A DNA stretch of 64,000 nt from Chryseobacterium sp. 3008163 (GTDB taxonomy: Bacteria > Bacteroidota > Bacteroidia > Flavobacteriales > Weeksellaceae). Location of the stretch: NCBI RefSeq assembly GCF_003669035.1, contig NZ_CP033070.1, forward strand, positions 744,001 to 808,000, read 5' to 3'. Below, one piece after another: positions 8,594-16,659 of the stretch (its first letter is position 1; each line of letters begins with the position of its first letter). The notes under the pieces were generated by a model. That model saw nothing but the letters and a program-made list of their open reading frames with translations, was not told where the DNA came from and did no database searches. A program made the position numbers and the translations under genes.

Positions 8594-9489
8594 TTAAGAG
8601 TAATATAAGTCGTCAACATTTGATCTCAAGAACCTCCATGTTGCAACGATTGTACTTAATATTGTGATGAAAATACCAACTCCAAATATCAAAAGAACTA
8701 ACCAGAAATATTGGTTGGTATCTTGTACGAAAGGAGTTTTTATAGTAGTTGTAAAGTAATACCAAAGTCCTGATAATGCAATCAATGCCAATACCGCACC
8801 CAATAAACCAAGAATTAATGCTTCTTTGATGAAAGGTGTTAAAATAAATCGTCTTTTGGCACCTACCAACTGCATGGTTTTGATAATAAATCTTTTTGAG
8901 AATACTTTCAGTCTGATTGAGTTATTAATTAAAACAATAGCAAGAACTAAAAACAGTACACAAAACGCTAAAATCCACTTTAGAATTTTATTTAATTTAT
9001 CGTATATTTTTGAGAATCTGAATCATTTTTTACGTCGATAATTCCGGGAACCGATTTGATTTGCGTAAGAACTGCTCCAATTTTAGTTGAATCTGTATAC
9101 TCCGGTTTTAAGGCTACTTCCACAGAAGCCGGATAAATATCTTCATCAAAAAGTGCTTCTGTATCTATCCCTAGACTTTTTTTGGCTTCAGCTGTAGCCA
9201 TTTTTTTAGAAATATATTTCGTACGTTTTACCGATTCCATTCCTTTGATAACTTCTACGGCAACAGCTTCCTGTTTTGCTATTTTGGCAGAATCTTTATC
9301 GTCGTAATTCTCGTCAAAGTACGCATTTACAACTAGTTGCTCTTTAAGATAGTCGGAATATTTCTGTGCATTGATTAGAATTAAACCCATTAATCCTAAT
9401 AAAAATAACACTAAGGCAATACTTATTACTACAGTAATATTGCTAGACCGAAGCCTTTTCTTATTAAACTCTTCTACAGATTTCGCCAT
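8594..9489 (-). CDS. ftsX: Cell division protein FtsX (frameshift in the sequence)
   Basis: FtsX is the membrane partner of the ATPase FtsE and controls peptidoglycan hydrolases at the septum. The N-terminal part has a cytoplasmic segment, one membrane span (about 20-42) and the extracytoplasmic domain (AYFDENYDD to KSVPGIIDV). The C-terminal part holds three more spans and the family motif MQLVGAKRRFILTPF. The first part stops at 8992 and the second is in another frame. Adding one base to the T5 run at 9007-9011 (A5 on the coding strand) joins them through KIYDKLNKILKW, giving 298 residues, the normal length. The joined gene is almost certainly intact in the cell. It is divergent from rsmA and heads the operon toward uppP and truB. 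Confidence 0.9.
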
Positions 9490-9581
9490 TAATATTAAAA
9501 TTTTTGGCTAAAATAGAAAAATTCTACCGAAATTTGGAACGAATAAGAGAAAATCATTGTTAACGAAATCATAAATAAACT

Positions 9582-10352
9582 TTGAGTGTAAGAGCAAAAA
9601 AACATCTGGGTCAACACTTTTTGACTGATGAAAACATCGCAAAAAATATTGTAGAAGGCTTAAGCTACGAAAACTACGACAACGTCATGGAAATAGGCCC
9701 GGGAATGGGTGTGCTGACAAAATATCTTCTTGAAAAAGACCAAACCATTTATCTGGCAGAAATTGATACTGAATCTATTGATTATCTTAAAAAAAACTAT
9801 GCTAAAGCTACTGAAGAAACTTTTGTAGGAGATTTCCTGAAGCAAGATTTTAATTTTATCAATGAGGAGCAAATTGCCATTATTGGTAATTTCCCGTATA
9901 ATATTTCGTCACAGATTTTATTTAAAATTATTGACTATTATCAAATAGTTCCGGAAATGGTTGGTATGTTCCAGAAAGAAGTTGCCGAAAGAACTGCAGC
10001 AGTTCCTAGGACGAAAGATTATGGAATTTTATCTGTTTTAGTACAGGCTTATTATGATGTAAAGTATCTTTTTACGGTTCACGAAAATGTATTCAATCCG
10101 CCGCCAAAAGTAAAATCCGGAGTTATCAGACTAACCAGAAACCCGAAAGAAGGTCTTGTAGGAAATGAAGTTCTTTTTAAACAAATTGTGAAAGCAGGCT
10201 TTGGGCAAAGAAGAAAAAAGCTATCTAACTCATGGAAAGTTATGAACATTCCTGAAGCATTAAAAACTCATGAATTTATGGACAAAAGAGCTGAAGAATT
10301 AAGTGTAGAAGATTTTATTCATTTTACACAACTCTGGAAAGAGAATATGTAA
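9582..10352 (+). CDS. rsmA: 16S rRNA dimethyladenosine transferase
   Basis: RsmA (KsgA) puts two methyl groups on each of two adjacent adenines near the 3' end of 16S rRNA, a late check in small-subunit assembly. The N-terminus KKHLGQHFLTD is the family hallmark. MEIGPGMGVLTKYLL (36-50) is the SAM-binding loop and NFPY (103-106) the catalytic motif IV. A basic C-terminal domain (FGQRRKKLSNSW) follows. At 256 residues the length is usual. The start is TTG at 9582; no in-frame ATG precedes the conserved N-terminus. It ends at a terminator shared with the convergent adhesin gene. Confidence 0.96.
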   Translation: MSVRAKKHLGQHFLTDENIAKNIVEGLSYENYDNVMEIGPGMGVLTKYLLEKDQTIYLAEIDTESIDYLKKNYAKATEETFVGDFLKQDFNFINEEQIAIIGNFPYNISSQILFKIIDYYQIVPEMVGMFQKEVAERTAAVPRTKDYGILSVLVQAYYDVKYLFTVHENVFNPPPKVKSGVIRLTRNPKEGLVGNEVLFKQIVKAGFGQRRKKLSNSWKVMNIPEALKTHEFMDKRAEELSVEDFIHFTQLWKENM

Positions 10353-10382
10353 AAACTTAGAACGTTTTCGTGCATCAAAAAT

Positions 10383-10420
10383 AAAATAGCCTTTCAAAAT
10401 TTGAAAGGCTATTTTATTAT
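10383..10420. terminator. Bidirectional terminator between rsmA and the adhesin gene
   Basis: AATAGCCTTTCAAA pairs with its complement about two bases on, with A-rich and T-rich flanks on the two sides. It fits termination of both convergent genes. Confidence 0.85.
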
Positions 10421-10433
10421 ATTTAACTTAAGA

Positions 10434-12779
10434 TTATTCTCTGTTTTTCAACATAATCCATCCGGCTCTATTCATTTGTACTTTCGACTTCTTGTATTCG
10501 AAATTGAATTTGTACCAATAAGTTGCTGTCGGCAATCTTTTACCAGATATAGTTCCGTCCCAGATTGGTCTTTCTTTTGAGAATTTGAATATTTCTACGC
10601 CATATCTGTCATAAATTGATCCTGTGAAATTATTGAAATCTCTTAGATTACTAAGATCTAAAACATCATTCACACCATCCTGATTTGGAGTAATTACATT
10701 ATTAATTTCAAGTGTAAAGAACTCAACTGCACCATAGCAAGTTGTCCCTTTAATTCTTACCTGAACATTGTACGTCGTATTATCTGTAAGATTTGTAAAT
10801 ACATTTGACTCTTGCCAGTTGATTCCGTCAACAGAATACTCTAAAGTTCCAAATACGTTGTTGATTGAAGGGTTTGTTGCAATTGCTGTTAATGTCCCGT
10901 TATCATAGCTTAAATTCGTAAAGAATGGCGAAGCTGCACCGTGAACTTTCACTGTAAATAATTCCTCACAAATTCCATTATTGATTTTTACTGTATAGAC
11001 TCCTAACTGAGTTGCTGTAATAGTTTGAGTTTCTGCACCAGTATTCCATAAATAAGAGTAGTTAGTTCCCGCGCCTGCATCCAAAAGAATAGTATCACCT
11101 ACACACATTTCAACATCCAGCAAAGGCGTGGTAATAGGTGCAACAGTCTCTACAGTGATTTTTGCTGGCAATAGTGATTTACAGCCTTTCGCTCCTAAAG
11201 CATATACTGTAAATGTGGTGGTTTGATTAACGGTAACAGTTTGTGTGTTTCCGTTTCCTGGGAAGTTATCCCACAAATAAGTAACACCACCATTAGCTGT
11301 AAGCGTAACTGTTTCTCCCGGGCAAACTCTAATCCTTGAAGAAGTTATAGCTGCGATTGGAGTTACCTCTTTTTGCAAAGTCAACTCTATTGTTTTGCTA
11401 CAGAAACCACCGTCTGATACTACCACATATAAAATCTGACCATCTGCACCATTATAGTTTGCTATATTGGTGATAAAAGCATTGTTTTGAGCCGCTGCAT
11501 CAGCCTGATTCACATAGAATCTGAACGTTGCATTTGGAGTAGGGCTTATAAGGGGTTTTGCATTATTTAAATCAAATGTAGTAATGTCTGGTGTGCTACA
11601 CAATAAGAAAGTAGCATCTTGAGCTAATGGTGTAAATCCACCATTAATTTTTATAGTTGCTGATCCCGGACAAGGATTTCCAGGTACACTTACTTCAATT
11701 TTATAATTTCCTGGCTGTATTGCCGTAATTGTATTTGTGTTTGCTCCTGGTATTGCAGTTCCGTTAAAAAACCATTGATATAGTAAATTTGGACCACTTG
11801 TAGAAGCTGTAATTACTTGTGGTACATTATCACAGACATTGATTTCTGCTGGTAACTGAGCTCCTGCCGGATCTAATAGACTTACTCCTATATCAAATGA
11901 ACCAGCTTCTAAAAAAACAGCAGAACCAAAGCTAGAGTCTCTTGCATCAGCAACAACCATTTTAATATGATAAGATTGTCCTGGGATTACCGTAGCTTCA
12001 GCTGTAAGTGGCGCAGTAGTACCGTTATAGTTCGTAGCATTTGGAGCTAATGACCCAAAATACTGCCCATTTACAGGACCACACGCAAAACTTGCCGGGA
12101 GAATATTTGGAACAGAAACAGGTCCTGCACCACCCGGTAGAACTGCTAAATTTGTATAGGTAGAACCTGGAGTATTAGGCTTCAGCAATAAAGCGAAAGC
12201 ATCATCAAATTGTAATGGTGGACAAGGATAGTTTCCTTCATATTCTTCAGATGCAAAAATGTATCTAAACTTCATTTGAGAGCTAGTGGGTACAAAATCA
12301 AATTCTAAAATTGCAGCGTTAGAAAGTTGCGTTGTTACACCAACAGCAGCAGCAAGATCAGGATCACTTCCTCCAGTATTACCATCACTTAAAGTAAAAT
12401 TCTCTAAAGCATTACCAGCCTTTCTTGCATAACCCGTTGTTAAAACAATACCTTCTAAAAAAGGAAAAGTTGAAGTAGTTTTATTGAAATAACCCCAAAA
12501 CCTGTCATTATTGGTAACGGGTTGATTAGGACTTACTGTAACGTTAGAAATATTTGGAGTACCACAAGAACCAGATGTACCTACCAAAACATCTGTAACC
12601 AATTGTGTAGGTGTAAAATTACTTTCAGGATAAGGAGGAACATTTACATCTATATAGTCACCTGCTTTTGCATTTGCAGATAGAGTTTCTTTGACAGGTT
12701 TTCTTGACTGATTTACCTGTGAAAAAAGATGATTAGAATTTAATATAAATAATGAAAACAACAGTAGATATCTCTTCAT
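10434..12779 (-). CDS. Choice-of-anchor L adhesin-like protein with type-B T9SS tail (copy 1)
   Basis: A 781-residue secreted protein with a signal peptide (residues 1-21, ending LFSQ). Residues about 40-300 form a choice-of-anchor L domain, with IVLTTGYARKAGN, IFASEEYEGNYPCP, FALLLKPN and AVLPGGAGPVSV. Two or three Ig-like/PKD-like beta modules follow (FYVNQADA, then VTLTANGGVTYLW and ILLDAGAGTNYSYLW). The last about 90 residues (NVITPNQDGVNDVLDLSNL to GWIMLKN) are the CHU_C / gliding-associated C-terminal domain, the type-B T9SS sorting signal. It should be exported and held at the cell surface. Ligand unknown. It is nearly the same size as the copy ending at 16660, and the three copies lie head to tail. 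Confidence 0.88.
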   Translation of the reverse strand: MKRYLLLFSLFILNSNHLFSQVNQSRKPVKETLSANAKAGDYIDVNVPPYPESNFTPTQLVTDVLVGTSGSCGTPNISNVTVSPNQPVTNNDRFWGYFNKTTSTFPFLEGIVLTTGYARKAGNALENFTLSDGNTGGSDPDLAAAVGVTTQLSNAAILEFDFVPTSSQMKFRYIFASEEYEGNYPCPPLQFDDAFALLLKPNTPGSTYTNLAVLPGGAGPVSVPNILPASFACGPVNGQYFGSLAPNATNYNGTTAPLTAEATVIPGQSYHIKMVVADARDSSFGSAVFLEAGSFDIGVSLLDPAGAQLPAEINVCDNVPQVITASTSGPNLLYQWFFNGTAIPGANTNTITAIQPGNYKIEVSVPGNPCPGSATIKINGGFTPLAQDATFLLCSTPDITTFDLNNAKPLISPTPNATFRFYVNQADAAAQNNAFITNIANYNGADGQILYVVVSDGGFCSKTIELTLQKEVTPIAAITSSRIRVCPGETVTLTANGGVTYLWDNFPGNGNTQTVTVNQTTTFTVYALGAKGCKSLLPAKITVETVAPITTPLLDVEMCVGDTILLDAGAGTNYSYLWNTGAETQTITATQLGVYTVKINNGICEELFTVKVHGAASPFFTNLSYDNGTLTAIATNPSINNVFGTLEYSVDGINWQESNVFTNLTDNTTYNVQVRIKGTTCYGAVEFFTLEINNVITPNQDGVNDVLDLSNLRDFNNFTGSIYDRYGVEIFKFSKERPIWDGTISGKRLPTATYWYKFNFEYKKSKVQMNRAGWIMLKNRE

Positions 12780-12795
12780 AATAATTTTGTTTCAA

Positions 12796-12803
12796 CAAAT
12801 TTA
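12796..12803 (-). promoter_or_regulatory. -7 box of adhesin copy 1
   Basis: TAAATTTG on the minus strand, exactly 16 bases before the ATG at 12779. The other two adhesin copies have the same spacing. Confidence 0.5.
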
Positions 12804-12847
12804 GTTTTTTTTCACATAAACATCATTAATAACTCATTTTTTTAACA

Positions 12848-12877
12848 TAAAAAAGTCTTCCACTTGGAAGACTTTAA
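12848..12877 (-). terminator. Terminator of adhesin copy 2
   Basis: AAAGTCTTCC pairs with GGAAGACTTT, followed on the minus strand by a T run. It lies directly after the stop at 12885. Confidence 0.8.
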
Positions 12878-12884
12878 ATTTTAT

Positions 12885-15800
12885 TTAATTTCTGTTTTTA
12901 AGTAAAATCCATCCGGATCTTAATTCTAGTTTTTTACTTGCAGGGTTTTCCCACTGTACCCTATACCAATAGGTTGCCGTAGGAAGATTAATAGTTTTTA
13001 AGGAACCATTCCACATTACGTTTGATTTATCTGCCTTAAATATTTCAGCTCCATATCTGTCAAAAATAGATGCCGCAAAGTTTTTATAATTGCTTACCCC
13101 CGAAAAGTCTATGAAATCATTGACGCCATCGCTATTCGGAGTGATTGCATTGCTCATAACGAAAGTAAAGAAACTTAATGTATTGCCACATTTTGCATCT
13201 TTTACTTTTACCATTAGAGTAAGATTAGTATTACTTAATACATTATAAAAGATGTTTGAAGGTTGCCATGTTATACCTCCGTCAATAGAATACTCTAATG
13301 TCCCACCAGTAGGATTGGTAGCTGATATTGTCAGTACATTATTTTCAAATACTACATTGGTAAATTGTGGAAGATCTGGGTTAATCAACTGTGCCGTAAA
13401 CAATCTAGAGCATGTTCCGTTATCAATTGTCACGGAATAAGATCCAGGAATATTTGTAGAGATCGTCTGAGTAGTAGCTCCCGTGCTCCAAAGATACGTG
13501 TAGTTAGGTCCTGCACCAGCATCTAAAATCCCGGTATCACCAGCACATGCATACACATCTTTTAATGTTGAAACAATGGCAGGTACAACCACGATTTGGA
13601 CTGTAGCCGGAGTGTTAGACACACAGCCGTTTCCACCTAAAGCAAATACTGAATAACTTGTGGTAACAGCAGGAGTAACAATTTGTGTATTTCCATGTCC
13701 GGGAAGGCCTATCCAGTTGTAAGTAAATCCTCCGCCTGCAGTTAAAGTAACAGATTCACCCGCACAAATTTTAATTTTCGAAGCAACTAATGTTGCAGTT
13801 GGCGGACCTACAACAATATTAATTACTGCAGGATTAGCAGAAATACAACCATTCGCACCTACTGCAAATACAGTATATGTTGTGTTGTTAGCCGGAGAAA
13901 CTACTTGTGTATTTCCATTTCCGGGAAGACCATTACCCCAGTTATAAGTTGCACCACCCGAAGCCGTTAAAGTAACCGATTCTCCCGGACAAATTTGTTG
14001 AAAAGTTGAAGCTAAATTTGCAATCGGTAGAACTTTATCTTCTACCACAGTAACTGTCGAAGTAAAAGTACATGTTAAGTTGGCAGGTTGTGTATTATTT
14101 GTTACTGTTAAAGTATATGTTCCAGCAGCATTTACCACAGGTGTCAGAGTCGTTGCTCCTGATACGATATTTCCACCTGTAGTCGTCCAAGCAATAGTAG
14201 AGCCTGCAGGAATTACAGATGCTGAAGCATTTAAAGTGACCTGAGCTGTAGTACATGTGATTGTTTGAGGTGCAGCAATCGTTAATGTGGTAGTCGCAGT
14301 AGTTAATAATTGTAAATTAACAACATACTTACAACCTCCATTACTTACTGAAACATAAATTGTCTGATTTCCTGTACTCGGAAATGCAGTAGGCACTGTT
14401 ATATTACTTGTATTACCAGCTATTGCATCTGCCTGATTGACATAATATGTAAAAGTAACACCAGTAGCTGTAGTTATCTGACCTTGGGCAGAAGTTAAAT
14501 CATATATTATATTTCCTTGCTGATAACATTTTAAAAGACTTGCATTCTGAGCCGTGAAAGGTTGAGAAACTTGTATTGTCAGCGTTGCAGCAGTAGTTGA
14601 CACACATCCGTTGGCACCAACTGCTGTGACTGTATACGTTGTATTAGCTGTAGGAGAAACTGTTTGAGTAGCTCCGTTTCCTGGCAAACCTCCTCCCCAA
14701 TTATAGGTTGCACCACCAGAAGCAGTTAAAGTAATGGTTTCACCGGCGCAGATAGAAATTTTGCTTGCAGTGAGCCCAGTTGTAGGAGGCGTACTATTCC
14801 CAACAACAGTTACATTGGCAACAGCGGTACATGTGACATTACCCGCAAAGGTATTTGAAATTGTTAATGTATAAGTTCCCGGAGCATTCACAACCGGATT
14901 TAATGTTGTTCCTCCCGAGACAATGTTCCCTCCCGTAGTCGTCCATGCAAATGTAGAAGTTGTAGGATATATAGAAGCAGAAGCATTCAGGGTAATTTGT
15001 GTATTTGTACACGTTAATGCCGTAGGCGCAGCAATAGTTGCGGTAATTTCGGGGGCTTTCACGAGTTGCAGCTCTGCAACCTTTGAGCAAAATCCATTTT
15101 TTACTAAAACATAAATTGTTTGGCCTCCCGCACTTGAAAAAGTGGTGGGTGCTGCAATTGTATTGGCATTTCCAGCGTTTGCATCAGCTTGATTCAAATA
15201 GTACGAAAATGTAGCTCCCGGAGTTGTACTAATTGAAGCTTGCGCTGATGTTAAATTAAATATTGCATTTCCGGCTGCGTAGCAAGTTGTTAGGGTAGCA
15301 TTTTGTACCGTTGGTGAAGTTCCTCCAACAACAGTAATCGTTGCTTTACCCGGACATGAATTTCCGGGAAGTGTAACCTCTACCGAATAAACGCCTGGTG
15401 CTACGGCAGTATACGAAGAACTGGTTGCTCCAGGAATCGCATTAGTTCCTAAAAACCATTGATATGTGGCACCCGGAATCTGTACCGACGCAGTGAAGGT
15501 CTGTGGAGCATTATCACAAACATTGATAGAAGCTGGAAGTTGTACGCCTCCAGGCCCCAGAATCTGAACACCTATATCGAAAGATCCCGCCTCTAAAAAA
15601 ACAGCAGAATCAAATCTAAAATCCTGATAATCAGCAATAACCATTTTAAAATGATATGTTTGCCCTGGAATTACGGTAGCCTTTGCAGTTAGTGGTACTG
15701 TACGCCCACTGAAATTAGTTTGAATTGCTGTAGTATTGTATCCTCCAAAATATGATGCATTAATCGCACCACAAGTAAGAACTGTATTGTCAAATTGTAC

Positions 15801-16490
15801 CGCAGGGTGAATATTCGTTACGCTTACAGGTCCGGCTCCACCTGGCAAAACTGCTAAATTAGTATAAGTAGGATCGCCCACTTTTTTTAACAATAAAGCA
15901 AAAGCATCGCTGATAGTACACGGAAAATTACCTTGATATTCTTCTGAAGCAAATAAATATCTAAATGAAACTTCTGTGGAAGTAGGAATGAAATCAAATT
16001 CTATGAAACTAGCATCATTAAGATTTACATTTGATATCCCAAGTGCATTAGCCAAATCCTGATCACCTTGTATAGGAAGTGTATCTTCCAGAGGACCTGA
16101 AATAAAAGAGTTACCTGCCTTTGATGCATGACCTGTGGTCAGTAATATTCCCTTCTCAAAAGGAAAATTGGTAGTGCCTCTATGGAAAAACCCCCAGCTT
16201 CTACTTGGATTGCTTGTTGCTAAATTTGGTGATACAACTACCCCATTTACATTTGCTGTAGAACATGCAGAACCACCAGAGATAAGAACATCTTTCACCA
16301 GTTGTGTAATGCTATATGAAGATTCTGGATAGTTTGCGGTATTCACATCAATAAAAGCACCAGCTTTCATCGTTTGAGAAGAAGCTTTCTGAATACTTTT
16401 AACTTTTTCTCTAGTCTGAGAAAATGTAAAATTTCCAATAAGAACTAAAAACAAAGCCAAAAATAAACTTCCTGCACTTTTATTTAACAT
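12885..16490 (-). CDS. Large choice-of-anchor L adhesin-like protein with type-B T9SS tail (copy 2)
   Basis: A 1201-residue secreted protein with a signal peptide (residues 1-25, ending FTFSQ). The choice-of-anchor L domain (about 45-310) shows ILLTTGHASKAGN, LFASEEYQGNFPC and VLPGGAGPVSVTN. It is 420 residues longer than its siblings. The extra length is repeated beta modules: a unit with YYLNQADA, CTNTQITLNASAS, WTTTGGNIVSGGTTL and SGGATYNWGGGLPGNG recurs as YYVNQADA, CTTAQVTLNASAS, WTTTGGNIVSGATTL and SGGATYNWGNGLPGNG. A further half unit (GGGFTYNWIGLPGHGN) follows. The tail (NAITPNSDGVNDFIDFSGV to GWILLKN) is the type-B T9SS signal. Likely a surface adhesin or matrix protein; the target is unknown. 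Confidence 0.88.
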   Translation of the reverse strand: MLNKSAGSLFLALFLVLIGNFTFSQTREKVKSIQKASSQTMKAGAFIDVNTANYPESSYSITQLVKDVLISGGSACSTANVNGVVVSPNLATSNPSRSWGFFHRGTTNFPFEKGILLTTGHASKAGNSFISGPLEDTLPIQGDQDLANALGISNVNLNDASFIEFDFIPTSTEVSFRYLFASEEYQGNFPCTISDAFALLLKKVGDPTYTNLAVLPGGAGPVSVTNIHPAVQFDNTVLTCGAINASYFGGYNTTAIQTNFSGRTVPLTAKATVIPGQTYHFKMVIADYQDFRFDSAVFLEAGSFDIGVQILGPGGVQLPASINVCDNAPQTFTASVQIPGATYQWFLGTNAIPGATSSSYTAVAPGVYSVEVTLPGNSCPGKATITVVGGTSPTVQNATLTTCYAAGNAIFNLTSAQASISTTPGATFSYYLNQADANAGNANTIAAPTTFSSAGGQTIYVLVKNGFCSKVAELQLVKAPEITATIAAPTALTCTNTQITLNASASIYPTTSTFAWTTTGGNIVSGGTTLNPVVNAPGTYTLTISNTFAGNVTCTAVANVTVVGNSTPPTTGLTASKISICAGETITLTASGGATYNWGGGLPGNGATQTVSPTANTTYTVTAVGANGCVSTTAATLTIQVSQPFTAQNASLLKCYQQGNIIYDLTSAQGQITTATGVTFTYYVNQADAIAGNTSNITVPTAFPSTGNQTIYVSVSNGGCKYVVNLQLLTTATTTLTIAAPQTITCTTAQVTLNASASVIPAGSTIAWTTTGGNIVSGATTLTPVVNAAGTYTLTVTNNTQPANLTCTFTSTVTVVEDKVLPIANLASTFQQICPGESVTLTASGGATYNWGNGLPGNGNTQVVSPANNTTYTVFAVGANGCISANPAVINIVVGPPTATLVASKIKICAGESVTLTAGGGFTYNWIGLPGHGNTQIVTPAVTTSYSVFALGGNGCVSNTPATVQIVVVPAIVSTLKDVYACAGDTGILDAGAGPNYTYLWSTGATTQTISTNIPGSYSVTIDNGTCSRLFTAQLINPDLPQFTNVVFENNVLTISATNPTGGTLEYSIDGGITWQPSNIFYNVLSNTNLTLMVKVKDAKCGNTLSFFTFVMSNAITPNSDGVNDFIDFSGVSNYKNFAASIFDRYGAEIFKADKSNVMWNGSLKTINLPTATYWYRVQWENPASKKLELRSGWILLKNRN

Positions 16491-16506
16491 TTTGTATTAT
16501 TTTTAA

Positions 16507-16514
16507 CAAAAATA
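16507..16514 (-). promoter_or_regulatory. -7 box of adhesin copy 2
   Basis: TATTTTTG on the minus strand, exactly 16 bases before the ATG at 16490. Confidence 0.5.
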
Positions 16515-16612
16515 CTATTTTTTTTGATTAAAATTTAATTCAAAAATATTTATATTATTATTAACACAATCTTACCATTTTAATTGTATTAATCTGATTG
16601 TAAAATTAAAGC

Positions 16613-16646
16613 ATAAAAAAAGACCGATTATTTATCGGTCTTTTTA
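16613..16646 (-). terminator. Terminator of adhesin copy 3
   Basis: AAAGACCGAT pairs with ATCGGTCTTT across a short loop, with a T run downstream on the minus strand, just past the stop at 16660. Confidence 0.85.
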
Positions 16647-16659
16647 GTATTAGGGAATT

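Noticed and set aside
14839..15114. Small frames on both strands inside the middle adhesin
   Set aside because: They are shadows of the 1201-residue frame and show no signal peptide or motif.
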